Position numbers and translations under genes: made by a program. Shown here piece by piece: positions 1 to 7,969 of a DNA stretch of 64,000 nucleotides. The notes below the pieces were generated by a model. It did no database searches, was not told the origin of the DNA, and saw only the letters and a list, made by a program, of their open reading frames with translations. How positions within the stretch are numbered: position 1 is the stretch's first letter; each line of letters begins with the position of its first letter. The DNA is from Saccharopolyspora_D taberi (GTDB taxonomy: Bacteria; Actinomycetota; Actinomycetes; Mycobacteriales; Pseudonocardiaceae). The stretch lies in the NCBI RefSeq assembly GCF_039534165.1, contig NZ_BAAAUX010000018.1:9808-73807 (forward strand), given 5' to 3'.

Positions 1-737
<737 letters not shown>

Positions 738-757
738 CGGGCGTTTCCAGCGCCGAA

Positions 758-785
758 GCGCGGCGGGCCTCCGGGCTCGCCGCGC
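758..785 (+). terminator. Candidate terminator hairpin after uvrA
   Basis: Two perfect 8-base arms (GCGCGGCG and CGCCGCGC) flank a 12-base loop, 20 bases after the uvrA stop. There is no U tract, which is common for actinomycete terminators, so function is inferred from position and stem strength only. Confidence 0.5.
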
Positions 786-859
786 ATGCGTGATCTCGGT
801 TCGTAAGCCGGGCGGCAATCTCTCGCTCTTGGGAGCAACCCGCCGGTAATGTCGCCGCC

Positions 860-1303
860 ATGGCGAACAGCGAGCACTTCGTCTCCAGCTCCGTGATCGT
901 CGCGGCGACACCGGAAGCGATCTTCGAGATCCTCAGCGATCCGCGCAAGCACCCGCTGATCGACGGTTCCGGCACGGTCCGCGAGGGCATCAGCGGACCG
1001 GACCGCCTGGTGCTCGGCTCGAAGTTCGGAATGCGGATGAAGATCGGCCTGGGCTACCGGATCCGCAACACGGTGGTCGAGTTCGAGCCGAACCGGCTGA
1101 TCGCCTGGAAGCACTTCTCCCCGCACCGCTGGCGCTACCGCCTGGAACCGGTCGAAGGCGGCACCAGGGTGACCGAGACCTTCGACTACTCACGGATGCC
1201 GCTGCCCGCGATCATCGGCCGGTCCCCGATGGCCACCAACAACCTCAGGGCGATCAAGAACACCCTGCACCGCCTCAAGTCCCACGTCGAAGGCGGGGAG
1301 TAA
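860..1303 (+). CDS. SRPBCC-fold (polyketide cyclase/dehydrase-like) protein
   Basis: A 147-residue protein of the START/SRPBCC superfamily, whose members bind small hydrophobic ligands in a helix-grip cavity. The N-terminus contains the typical opening (IVAATPEAIFEILSDPRKHPLID), and the C-terminal half has the family's conserved strand order ending in a long helix (NNLRAIKNTLHRLKSHVE). No catalytic residue can be assigned and no pathway partner is adjacent. The ATG start follows a GGTAATGTCGCC stretch with no strong ribosome binding site. Family assignment is confident; ligand and role are unknown. Confidence 0.8.
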   Translation: MANSEHFVSSSVIVAATPEAIFEILSDPRKHPLIDGSGTVREGISGPDRLVLGSKFGMRMKIGLGYRIRNTVVEFEPNRLIAWKHFSPHRWRYRLEPVEGGTRVTETFDYSRMPLPAIIGRSPMATNNLRAIKNTLHRLKSHVEGGE

Positions 1304-1357
1304 AGGACGTTCCCCCACGAGGCGGAGACAAAGCCTCCACCTACAAGGGAGGGGTTT

Positions 1358-1497
1358 GGTTCTCATCCCGTCGACCTGGCGCAGCCCGATCAGACCGTGT
1401 CAAGGGGGCACAGACCAGCAAAACCGCAGCGCGCCAACACAAACGGCCCCCTTGACGCGGTCTGATAGCCCTTGTGGAGGTCGACGGGATGAGAACC
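1358..1497. repeat. 140-bp imperfect palindrome (possible MITE/REP-like element)
   Basis: Outer arms 1358-1377 and 1478-1497 are perfect 20-base inverted complements. Inner arms 1389-1409 and 1446-1466 pair over 21 bases with one G:T mismatch. The two sets are in the same register, separated by unpaired 11-base segments on each side, and the central loop is 36 bases (1410-1445). No open reading frame is credible inside. It lies between an SRPBCC gene and the 3' end of the convergent MmcQ gene. The structure is far larger than a terminator and suggests a non-autonomous mobile or REP-like repeat; no second copy was noticed in this window. Confidence 0.7.
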
Positions 1498-1552
1498 ACC
1501 CCAACCGAACCGCAGCGAACAACGAGGACTCATCCCGGAGACCTGCCGGGGG

Positions 1553-1576
1553 TCCGGGGTCGGCGAGAGCCCCGGA
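1553..1576 (-). terminator. Candidate terminator of the MmcQ/YjbR gene
   Basis: Seven-base complementary arms (TCCGGGG at 1553-1559 and CCCCGGA at 1570-1576) surround a 10-base loop, 25 bases past the stop codon of the minus-strand gene. On that strand the stem is flanked by GGTTT and ACC rather than a run of U. Confidence 0.45.
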
Positions 1577-1600
1577 AACCACCCACGCAACAGAACCCCC

Positions 1601-1975
1601 CTACCCCCGCTCCCGAACGCCCCGCCACTGCAACTTCTCCCGCTCCCGCCTGGGAAGCTTCGCCACGACGAGGTCATACGAGTCCTCGATCAGGTCGAGC
1701 ACCAGGTCGTCCGGCACCGACCCGTCGAGGACGACGGTGTTCCAGTGCCGCTTGTTCAGGTGGTACCCCGCTGTGATCGCCGGGTAGGTCATCCGCAGCT
1801 GCACCGCGAAGTCCGGGTCGCACTTGAGGCTCACCCGCAGCGGCGTGCCGTCGAGCCTGCTGATCGCGAACATCTTCCCGGCGACCTTGAACACGCTGTT
1901 GCTCTCGTCGAACGGGAACTCCTCGCCCGCGCCGGTGAGGGCCAGGCAGGCGTCCCTGAGCTGCTTCGGAGTCAC
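1601..1975 (-). CDS. MmcQ/YjbR family protein
   Basis: A 124-residue protein of the MmcQ/YjbR family, which has a CyaY-like fold and is proposed to bind DNA or nucleotides. Family hallmarks are present in order: N-terminal ACLALTGAGEEFPFDE, the core strand VFKVAGKMFAIS, KCDPDFAVQLR, and YHLNKRHWNTVVLDGSVPDD. The GTG start gives the expected family length. It lies 25 bases after the sugar dehydrogenase on the same strand and may be co-transcribed with it. Biological role is unknown. Confidence 0.85.
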   Translation of the reverse strand: MTPKQLRDACLALTGAGEEFPFDESNSVFKVAGKMFAISRLDGTPLRVSLKCDPDFAVQLRMTYPAITAGYHLNKRHWNTVVLDGSVPDDLVLDLIEDSYDLVVAKLPRREREKLQWRGVRERG

Positions 1976-2000
1976 CCCAGCAGGGTAATCCCGGCCCCCG

Positions 2001-3035
2001 TCACAGCCCGGCCACGCGCAGGATCCGGTCGTCCTCGGGCGCCGGGTCGCCGTTCTGGTCCCGGTTGGTCGTGGTCACCCACAGGCTCCCGTCGGGCGCG
2101 TTCTCCACCGCGCGCAGCCGACCGTAATCGCCCTGGAACAGCGCCTTCGGTTCGCCGACCGTCCCGTCGGCGTTGAGCGGCACCTGCCACAGCCGCTGGC
2201 CGCGCATGGCCGCGACGTAGATCGCGCCGTTGTGGACCTCCAGCCCGCTCGGCGAAGCCTCCGAGGTCGGCCAGGTCACCAGCGGGTCGACGTAGGCTTC
2301 GTCGTCGCACGGGCCCTCGCACTTCGGCCACCCGTAGTTCTTGCCCGGCTCGACCCGGTTGACCTCGTCCCAGGTGTTCTGACCCGGCTCGGCCGCGTGC
2401 AGCCCGCCCTTCTCGTCCCACGACAGGCCCTGCGGGTTGCGGTGGCCCAGCGAGTAGACCAGCGAGTCGCCGAACGGGTTGTCCGGGGCAGGCCGGCCGT
2501 CCGGGGTCATCCGCAGGATCTTGCCGTTGAGCGACTTCGCGTCCTGCGAGCTGTCGGGGTTCTGGGCGTCGCCGGTGGTGGCGTAGAGCATGCCGTCCGG
2601 GCCGAAGGCCAGCCGCCCGCCGTTGTGGAAGCGGTTCTTGGCGATGCCGGTGACGATCGGCTGCGGCTGCTCGCCGAGCTTGAGCTTGGCGATCCGGTTG
2701 TCCTCGGCGGTGGTGTAGAAGACGAACACCGTCTGGTCGTCGGCGTAGTCCGGCGACACCGCGATGCCCATCAGCCCGCCCTCGCCGTCGGTCGGCCGGG
2801 AATCGGTCACCCGCTGCACCTCGGTGACCTGTCCGTCCTTTATGGACATGATCTGACCGGTCTCGCGCTGGGTGAAAAGGCCGGAGCCGTCCGGCAGGAA
2901 CGCCAGTCCCCACGGGATCTCCAGCCCGGTGGCGATCGGGGTGACCTCCGCCGGCGCGGCGACGGCCGGACCGCTGCCGCACCCGAGTGCGAGCGCGGTG
3001 GCGAACGTGAGAACTGCGCTGCGGCGAACCTTCAT
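2001..3035 (-). CDS. Secreted PQQ-dependent sugar (glucose/sorbosone) dehydrogenase
   Basis: A 344-residue six-bladed beta-propeller of the GSDH family, soluble quinoprotein aldose dehydrogenases that oxidise sugars with PQQ and Ca2+. The start is ATG at 3035, preceded by GGAGG seven bases upstream, followed by a signal peptide (MKVRRSAVLTFATALALGCG) with a possible weak lipobox at LGC. Recognisable propeller motifs include IPWGLAFLPDGSGLFTQRE, FHNGGRLAFGPDGMLYATTGD and SLGHRNPQGLSWD. It is divergent from the pqqACDEB operon, which would supply its cofactor, so cofactor and apoenzyme are encoded side by side. The sugar substrate cannot be predicted. Confidence 0.9.
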   Translation of the reverse strand: MKVRRSAVLTFATALALGCGSGPAVAAPAEVTPIATGLEIPWGLAFLPDGSGLFTQRETGQIMSIKDGQVTEVQRVTDSRPTDGEGGLMGIAVSPDYADDQTVFVFYTTAEDNRIAKLKLGEQPQPIVTGIAKNRFHNGGRLAFGPDGMLYATTGDAQNPDSSQDAKSLNGKILRMTPDGRPAPDNPFGDSLVYSLGHRNPQGLSWDEKGGLHAAEPGQNTWDEVNRVEPGKNYGWPKCEGPCDDEAYVDPLVTWPTSEASPSGLEVHNGAIYVAAMRGQRLWQVPLNADGTVGEPKALFQGDYGRLRAVENAPDGSLWVTTTNRDQNGDPAPEDDRILRVAGL

Positions 3036-3231
3036 GCTGGCCTCCGGTGTCGGTGCGGGAATTCCGCGCCCGGCCGGACCGACTTCCGCGCGGAACGCGA
3101 CAGATCGAAGCACGCGAGACGGAAGCCCCCGTACCGCCGCTGGGAGGCATCGGAATTGCCCCCGACCGCATCTCGACGGGGGACCGGAAAGCCTCCTACC
3201 GTGGAATTCCCCACGACCAGAGGAGGAAGTC
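3036..3231. promoter_or_regulatory. Divergent promoter region, PQQ dehydrogenase / pqq operon
   Basis: The 196-base gap must hold promoters for both directions. It contains palindromes GGAATTCC at 3058-3065 and again at 3203-3210, and TTCCGCGCGGAA at 3084-3095. No convincing -35/-10 pair was found; CTACCGT at 3196-3202 is a possible -10 for pqqA. A strong AGGAGGA precedes pqqA. Confidence 0.45.
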
Positions 3232-3321
3232 ATGGCCGACAACGCCGCTCCGGAATGGGTCGCGCCGGAACTGGACGAGTACGACGTCGCCCCCGAGGTC
3301 ACCGCCTACGTCGCGCGCTGA
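3232..3321 (+). CDS. pqqA: PqqA, precursor peptide of pyrroloquinoline quinone
   Basis: A 29-residue ribosomal precursor whose Glu and Tyr side chains are cross-linked and excised to make PQQ. The canonical motif near the C-terminus is EVTAY (Glu22, Tyr26). A second ExxxY, ELDEY (Glu13, Tyr17), lies upstream, which is unusual. The peptide is acidic. A strong AGGAGGA lies six bases before the ATG at 3232, consistent with high expression of a substrate peptide. The stop codon directly abuts the pqqC start (TGA then ATG). Assignment rests on the motif and on the pqqCDEB genes that follow. Confidence 0.93.
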   Translation: MADNAAPEWVAPELDEYDVAPEVTAYVAR

Positions 3322-4011
3322 ATGACCCCGCGCGACGCCGGGGAGTTCGAACGCGCGCTGCGCGCGCTCGAAACCCGCTACTGGCACGACCACCCGTTCC
3401 ACCAGCGGCTGCACCGGGGCAAGCTCGACGCGCGGGAACTGCGGCTGTGGGCGGCGAACCGCTGGTACTACCAGCGCTGCCTGCCGCAGAAGGACGCCGC
3501 GATCATCGCGAACTGCCCGCTGCCGCGGGTGCGGCGCACCTGGCTGGAGCGCATCGCCTACCACGACGGCCGGACCGCCGCGGACGGCGGCGCGCAGCGC
3601 TGGCTCCAGCTGGCCGAGGCGCTGGGGATGCCGCGCGAGGAGGTGGTCGACGAACGCCACCTGCTGCCTGGAGTCCGGTTCGCCGTCGACGCCTACGTCA
3701 ACTTCGCCCGCAGCCGTCCGTGGATCGAGGGCGTGGCTTCCGGGCTCACCGAGATGTTCGCGCCGGGCCTGATGCGCCGCCGCGTCGAGGCGATGCGCGA
3801 GCACTACCCGTGGATCGCCGAGAGCGGGTTCGGCTACTTCCACAACCGCATCGAGGCGACCCGGGGCGAGGGCCGGTCGACGCTGGCCCTGGTGCTGGAG
3901 CACTGCACCACCCGGGACCAGCAGGACGCGGCCCTCGCCGCACTCGCGTTCAAGTGCGACGTGCTGCACGCGGTGCTGGACGCGGTGGACTACGAGGTGG
4001 GGAAGCGGTGA
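3322..4011 (+). CDS. pqqC: PqqC, pyrroloquinoline-quinone synthase
   Basis: A 229-residue cofactor-free oxidase that performs the final ring closure and eight-electron oxidation to PQQ. It is an all-helical heme-oxygenase-like fold. Visible family segments are HPFHQRLHRGKLDARELRLW, NRWYYQRCLPQKDAAI, the middle region HLLPGVRFAVDAYVNF, and the C-terminal FKCDVLHAVLDAVDYEV. Length matches the family (about 230-250). It begins immediately after pqqA and overlaps pqqD by four bases (GTGA), so the genes are translationally coupled. Confidence 0.96.
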   Translation: MTPRDAGEFERALRALETRYWHDHPFHQRLHRGKLDARELRLWAANRWYYQRCLPQKDAAIIANCPLPRVRRTWLERIAYHDGRTAADGGAQRWLQLAEALGMPREEVVDERHLLPGVRFAVDAYVNFARSRPWIEGVASGLTEMFAPGLMRRRVEAMREHYPWIAESGFGYFHNRIEATRGEGRSTLALVLEHCTTRDQQDAALAALAFKCDVLHAVLDAVDYEVGKR

Positions 4012-4262
4012 AACCCCGGCTGAGGCGCGGAGTCCGGCTGTCCTACGACCACGTCCGGCAGCGGACGGTGGTGCTGCACCCGGAAGGCGTTGTCATGCCG
4101 AACGAAACCGCGCTCGCGGTGCTCGAACGCTGCGACGGCCGCACGACCGCGGCCGGGATCGCGGCGGCGCTGGGCGAGATCTACCGAGGGGTGCGGCAGC
4201 AGGACGTAGACGCCGTGGTGGAGCGGATGCGTCAGCGGGGGCTGCTGGAGATGGTGCCGTGA
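4008..4262 (+). CDS. pqqD: PqqD, peptide chaperone for PqqA
   Basis: An 84-residue RiPP recognition element that binds PqqA and delivers it to the radical SAM enzyme PqqE. The GTG start at 4008 overlaps the pqqC stop, and the gene ends in a GTGA overlap with pqqE. The protein shows the winged-helix pattern of the family: an N-terminal beta hairpin (VVLHPEGVVMPNETA) and helices ending in VVERMRQRGLLEMV. It is a stand-alone protein here, not fused to pqqC or pqqE. Confidence 0.93.
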   Translation: MKPRLRRGVRLSYDHVRQRTVVLHPEGVVMPNETALAVLERCDGRTTAAGIAAALGEIYRGVRQQDVDAVVERMRQRGLLEMVP

Positions 4263-5320
4263 ACCGCCCGCTGGGCCTGCTGGCGGAGCTGACCCACCGC
4301 TGCCCGCTGCACTGCAGCTACTGCTCCAACCCGGTGGAACTGACGCGGCGGACCGAAGAACTCGGCACCGGCCAGTGGATCGACGTGCTGGACCAGGCGC
4401 GCGAACTGGGCGTGCTCCAGGTGCACCTGTCCGGTGGCGAACCCCTGTCCCGTCGCGACCTGCCGGAGCTGGTCTCGCACGCGCACCGGATCGGCTGCTA
4501 CCTGAACCTCGTCACCAGCGGCCTGGCGCTGACCGCCGAAGTCGCCGAAGACCTCGCCGCGCGCGGACTCGACCACGTGCAGCTGTCCATTCAGGACTCC
4601 CGTGCCGACGAGGCGAACGCCGTCGCGGGCACGCGCGGGCACCAGCTCAAGCTCCGGGCGGCCTCCGTGGTGCGGGAACTGGGCCTGGCACTGACGGTGA
4701 ACGTGGTGCTGCACAAGGGAAATCTAGACCGCGTCGGCGAGATCATCGCGCTCGCCGAGCAGCTCGGCGCGGACCGGCTGGAACTGGCCAACACGCAGTA
4801 CTACGGCTGGGCCGCGCTGAACCGGCGAGCGCTCCTGCCCACCCGGGCCCAGCTCGACCGGGCCGCCGAGGTGGTCGAGGAGGCGCGCGGCGGCCCGATG
4901 GACATCGTCTACGTGACCTCCGACTACTACGAGGACCGGCCGAAGCCGTGCATGCAGGGCTGGGCGAGCAGGCAGCTCACGGTCGCCCCGGACGGGCGCG
5001 TCCTGCCGTGCCCGGTCGCCGGGGTGATCGCGGACCTCCCGGCCGAGAACGTGCTTGCCCGGCCGCTGGCCGAGATCTGGTACTCCTCGGCGGCGTTCAA
5101 CGCCTTCCGCGGCACGGATTGGATGCGCGAGCCGTGCCGCAGCTGCGCCCTGCGGGACGTCGACTTCGGCGGCTGCCGCTGCCAGTCCTACGCGCTCACC
5201 GGCGACGCCGCGGCGACCGACCCGGTGTGCGGGCTGTCGCCGCACCGGCACGTCGTCGACGAACTCCTCGAATCCACCGGTGAGATCCCGGTGGCGGTTC
5301 CCCGCCGGGAGCGGCGATGA
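4259..5320 (+). CDS. pqqE: PqqE, radical SAM glutamate-tyrosine cross-linking enzyme
   Basis: A 353-residue SPASM-subfamily radical SAM protein that forms the C-C bond between the PqqA Glu and Tyr, the first committed step of PQQ synthesis. The CxxxCxxC cluster ligands are Cys15, Cys19 and Cys22 (HRCPLHCSYC). The C-terminal auxiliary-cluster region contains CMQGW, VLPCPVAG, and a cysteine-rich block CRSC...GGCRCQ...PVCGL. Start is GTG at 4259 overlapping the pqqD stop; the end overlaps pqqB (ATGA). Confidence 0.96.
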   Translation: MNRPLGLLAELTHRCPLHCSYCSNPVELTRRTEELGTGQWIDVLDQARELGVLQVHLSGGEPLSRRDLPELVSHAHRIGCYLNLVTSGLALTAEVAEDLAARGLDHVQLSIQDSRADEANAVAGTRGHQLKLRAASVVRELGLALTVNVVLHKGNLDRVGEIIALAEQLGADRLELANTQYYGWAALNRRALLPTRAQLDRAAEVVEEARGGPMDIVYVTSDYYEDRPKPCMQGWASRQLTVAPDGRVLPCPVAGVIADLPAENVLARPLAEIWYSSAAFNAFRGTDWMREPCRSCALRDVDFGGCRCQSYALTGDAAATDPVCGLSPHRHVVDELLESTGEIPVAVPRRERR

Positions 5321-6204
5321 AGGTGGTGCTGCTGGGAACCGCGGCGGGCGGCGGATTCCCGCAGTGGAACTGCGGATGCCACCTGTGCGGGCTGGCCCGC
5401 GCCGGATTCCCCGGAGTGGCGCCGAGAACGCAGGACTGCGTCGCGGTCAGCGGCGACGGCGAGCACTGGTACCTGCTCAACGCGTCACCGGACATCCGGG
5501 CGCAGATCACCGGATGTCCCGCGCTCGCACCGGGTCCGGGTCGCTGGACGCCGATCCGGGGAGTGCTGCTGACCGACGCCGAGCTGGACCACTCCCTGGG
5601 CCTGTTCATGCTCCGCGAAGGCGCCGGAATCCGGGTGTGGGCAACGGAACCGGTGCTCGGCGCGCTGCGCGAGGACCTCCCGCTGCGCGCAACCCTGGAC
5701 CGCTACCACGGCGCGGACTGGTGCCGGGTGACACCGGGCAAAGAGTTCACCGTGGATGACCACCTGGCGGTGACCGCGATCCCGCTGAGCGCGAAGACGC
5801 CGAAGTACGCGACTCCCGCGGAGGGGACCTGGGTCGTCGGCTACCGGGTCGAGGACCTGGTCACAGGGGGAGTCCTGCTCTACGCGCCCTGCCTGGCGCA
5901 GTGGCCTCCGCACCTGGACGAGGTCGTCGCCGGTGCGGACTGCGCGCTGCTGGACGGCACCTTCTGGAGCGCCGGCGAGATGCGGTCGGCCACCGGCACG
6001 CGGACGCAGAAGCGCATGGGCCACCTGCCGATCAGCGGGGGAGGCGGGAGCCTCGAACGGCTCGCCGCGCACCGGGGCGTCCGCCGCGTCTACACGCATC
6101 TGAACAACACCAACCCGCTGCTGGACATCACGACCCCGGAGCGGACCGAGCTGGTCGCGGCCGGTGTCGAGGTGCTGCTGGACGGGGCCGAGCTGGACCT
6201 GTGA
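5317..6204 (+). CDS. pqqB: PqqB, metallo-beta-lactamase-fold oxygenase of PQQ biosynthesis
   Basis: A 295-residue protein of the metallo-beta-lactamase superfamily, an iron-dependent hydroxylase acting on the tyrosine-derived intermediate. The N-terminus GTAAGGGFPQWNCGCHLC is diagnostic for PqqB. Metal-binding region TDAELDHSLGL, and the C-terminal VYTHLNNTNPLLD segment, are also present. It is the last gene of an A-C-D-E-B operon, an order that differs from the common ABCDE arrangement. There is no pqqF-type protease nearby; a housekeeping protease must release the cross-linked dipeptide. Confidence 0.96.
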   Translation: MKVVLLGTAAGGGFPQWNCGCHLCGLARAGFPGVAPRTQDCVAVSGDGEHWYLLNASPDIRAQITGCPALAPGPGRWTPIRGVLLTDAELDHSLGLFMLREGAGIRVWATEPVLGALREDLPLRATLDRYHGADWCRVTPGKEFTVDDHLAVTAIPLSAKTPKYATPAEGTWVVGYRVEDLVTGGVLLYAPCLAQWPPHLDEVVAGADCALLDGTFWSAGEMRSATGTRTQKRMGHLPISGGGGSLERLAAHRGVRRVYTHLNNTNPLLDITTPERTELVAAGVEVLLDGAELDL

Positions 6205-6329
6205 TCGCCTCTCGCCCCCGAGCGCGCACGTTCGTGTGACTGTCGACCAGCTGAGTGTTTGGCGCTGCGAGCTGATCTCCCCTTCGGTAGTACGGATGGG
6301 TCCGTTCCGGTCCTGGTGAATTCCGCCGC

Positions 6330-7169
6330 GTGCCAAGGGGTGTGAGTTTGAAAGGCGTCTGTACGAGTCGGTCGCTGTCCTTCCGGGTCCTGGGACCCCT
6401 GTCCGTTCTGGTCGACAACAGATCGCTTCCGATACCGGGTGGCAAGCAGCGGACCCTGCTGGGGGCGCTCCTGCTGCACGCCAACGAGGTCGTTCCGGTC
6501 GACGAGCTGGTGGAGCACATCTGGGGTGACGAGCTGCCGCACCGGCCCCGCCGGGCCCTGCACACCTACCTGACCCGGCTGCGGCACACGCTGGCCAGGC
6601 AGGGCGCCGGGCTCGCCCGGCTGATCCACACCTCCGGCGCGGGGTACCTGATCGAGATCCCGCCGGACCAGCTCGACCTGACCCGGTTCCGGACGCTGCT
6701 CGGCAACGCGAACTCCGCCGCCGGGCGGGGAGATCGCGCGACCGAGTCGGTGCACCTGGCCGAGGCGCTGGCGCTGTGGCGCGGGCCGGTGCTCCCGGAC
6801 GTGCAGTCGGAGTCGCTGCACCGCGACGTGGTCCCCAGGATCACCGAGGACTGGGTGCGGGCGACCGAGCGCTACTGCGACTCCGGCCTCGCGCTCGGGC
6901 GGCACGAGGAACTGGTCGGGTCGCTGCGGGTGCTGACGTTGAAGTACCCGTTCCACGAGCGGCTCTGGCAGCACCTGATGCTCGCGCTGTACCGGTCCGG
7001 GCGGCGCGGGGAGGCGCTGGCCGCCTACGCCGAGATGGGCAACCGGCTGCGGGAGGACCTGGGCGTCGACCCGTGCGCCGAGGTCCGCCACCTGCACCTG
7101 GCGATGCTGCGCGACGAGGTGCCCGGACCGCGCGGACAGCCCGGCGGCGCGGTCGCGCGGGCGAAGTGA
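6330..7169 (+). CDS. SARP-family transcriptional activator of the lanthipeptide cluster
   Basis: A 279-residue SARP regulator with an N-terminal OmpR-type winged helix (LSFRVLGPLSVLVDNRSLPIPGGKQR to about residue 105) and a bacterial transcriptional activation domain (BTAD, FRTLLGNANSAA to HLHLAMLRDEV). There is no ATPase extension. The cinnamycin cluster also has a SARP (CinR1), so this is the probable pathway activator. The start is uncertain: GTG 6330 gives 279 residues, but an AAGGGG at 6335-6340 fits better with TTG at 6348. The stop codon overlaps a candidate SARP operator preceding the next gene. Confidence 0.9.
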   Translation: MPRGVSLKGVCTSRSLSFRVLGPLSVLVDNRSLPIPGGKQRTLLGALLLHANEVVPVDELVEHIWGDELPHRPRRALHTYLTRLRHTLARQGAGLARLIHTSGAGYLIEIPPDQLDLTRFRTLLGNANSAAGRGDRATESVHLAEALALWRGPVLPDVQSESLHRDVVPRITEDWVRATERYCDSGLALGRHEELVGSLRVLTLKYPFHERLWQHLMLALYRSGRRGEALAAYAEMGNRLREDLGVDPCAEVRHLHLAMLRDEVPGPRGQPGGAVARAK

Positions 7170-7199
7170 AAGCGGAGTGAAACAGCCCCTTCGTAGCGT
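7165..7199 (+). promoter_or_regulatory. Candidate SARP-activated promoter of the lanthipeptide operon
   Basis: AGTGAAA occurs at 7165-7171 and again at 7176-7182, an exact heptamer repeat with 11-bp periodicity, the layout bound by SARP activators. A weak -10 candidate TAGCGT lies at 7194-7199, eleven bases after the second repeat. The sequence CCCCTTCG followed by TAG at 7186-7196 recurs, with one extra G, before the SARP gene at 6279-6290. The first repeat overlaps the SARP stop codon. Confidence 0.5.
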
Positions 7200-7235
7200 G
7201 GGTTCCACGGGTTCGAGAGAGGATGGGATATCGCA

Positions 7236-7586
7236 ATGAAAAGCGCGAAAGAACCGACGATCTACCCGGGCGTCGAGGAAATCCGCCGGATCCAGCACCT
7301 CGCGGTCGTCTGCGCGCTGCTGCCGCCGGACGGCAAACTGCGGGAACTGCTCGAACTCGCGCTCAAGGTCCACGAGGAACCCCTGCTCGCCAGGCTGACC
7401 CCGATCACCGACCAGCACCCGTTCGCGACCAAGACCTGGCTGGAGTCGCTGTGGCTCCGGGAGGGTGCCAGCGCGGAGGAGAAGGAACTGGTCGCCTGGC
7501 AGAACACCAGCGAGAACATGAATGCCGCCATCCAGGAATTGCGGAACATCGAAAAGCAGCTCGGCGTCAAGATCGGCGCCGAGTGA
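7236..7586 (+). CDS. Cinorf7/DurN-like protein, putative lysinoalanine-forming factor
   Basis: A 116-residue soluble, mostly helical protein. In cinnamycin and duramycin clusters a protein of about 120 residues (Cinorf7, DurN) sits immediately before the precursor gene and catalyses lysinoalanine formation between dehydroalanine 6 and Lys19. Position, size and direction match here, and the core peptide has the Ser6 and Lys19 it would join. I assign function mainly from synteny, since I cannot align it rigorously. The sequence has many charged helices (LRELLELALKVHEEPLLARL; NIEKQLGVKIGAE). ATG start with GAGAGGA about ten bases upstream. Confidence 0.75.
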   Translation: MKSAKEPTIYPGVEEIRRIQHLAVVCALLPPDGKLRELLELALKVHEEPLLARLTPITDQHPFATKTWLESLWLREGASAEEKELVAWQNTSENMNAAIQELRNIEKQLGVKIGAE

Positions 7587-7618
7587 GGTAATCGATCAAT
7601 CAATCCAGGAGGTAAGTC

Positions 7619-7855
7619 ATGTCGCCAACCCTGCTCCAGCGCGCGGTCGTCGATGGTGAGTTCCGGAGTGCCCTGCTGGCCGACCCCGCGGCCTTCGGCG
7701 TGGCCGCCGACGCGCTGCCGGCTCCGGTTGAGCAGCCCGACCAGGAGTCCCTGGACTTCTGGACCGAGGGGATCTCCGCTGTCGAGATCTACGCGTGCGA
7801 GTCGACCTGCAGCTTCGGCCCGTTCACGGTCGTCTGCGACGGCACCACGAAGTAA
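7619..7855 (+). CDS. cinA: Cinnamycin/duramycin-type lanthipeptide precursor
   Basis: A 78-residue precursor with a 59-residue leader and a 19-residue core CESTCSFGPFTVVCDGTTK. The leader (LLQRAVVDGEFRSALLADPA, then SLDFWTEG) closely resembles the cinnamycin leader and ends in IYA before Cys1, an AxA-like signal-peptidase site. All modified positions are retained: Cys1-Thr18, Thr4-Cys14 and Cys5-Thr11 for (methyl)lanthionine rings, Ser6-Lys19 for lysinoalanine, and Asp15 for hydroxylation. Compared with cinnamycin, the changes are Arg2 to Glu, Gln3 to Ser, Ser4 to Thr, Phe12 to Val and Asn17 to Thr. The product should bind phosphatidylethanolamine. A GGAGG precedes the ATG. Confidence 0.95.
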   Translation: MSPTLLQRAVVDGEFRSALLADPAAFGVAADALPAPVEQPDQESLDFWTEGISAVEIYACESTCSFGPFTVVCDGTTK

Positions 7856-7861
7856 GTGATT

Positions 7862-7910
7862 CCGGGCCGCCGGGCCCGGTGCGGCGCGGTGAGCTGGCCC
7901 AGCTCACCGC
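7862..7910 (+). terminator. Tandem hairpins between precursor and synthetase genes (attenuator)
   Basis: The first hairpin has 7-base arms at 7862-7868 and 7873-7879. The second has arms GCGGTGAGCTG and CAGCTCACCGC at 7886-7896 and 7900-7910 with a three-base loop. Both lie within 55 bases of the precursor stop and before the cinM ribosome binding site. A partial terminator or RNA stabiliser here would make precursor mRNA exceed synthetase mRNA, as in other lantibiotic operons. Confidence 0.65.
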
Positions 7911-7969
7911 GTCCCGCTACCCGCTCCCGCCATCCGCCCAGCCCGCCGCGACCACAGGAGCTTCCCACC

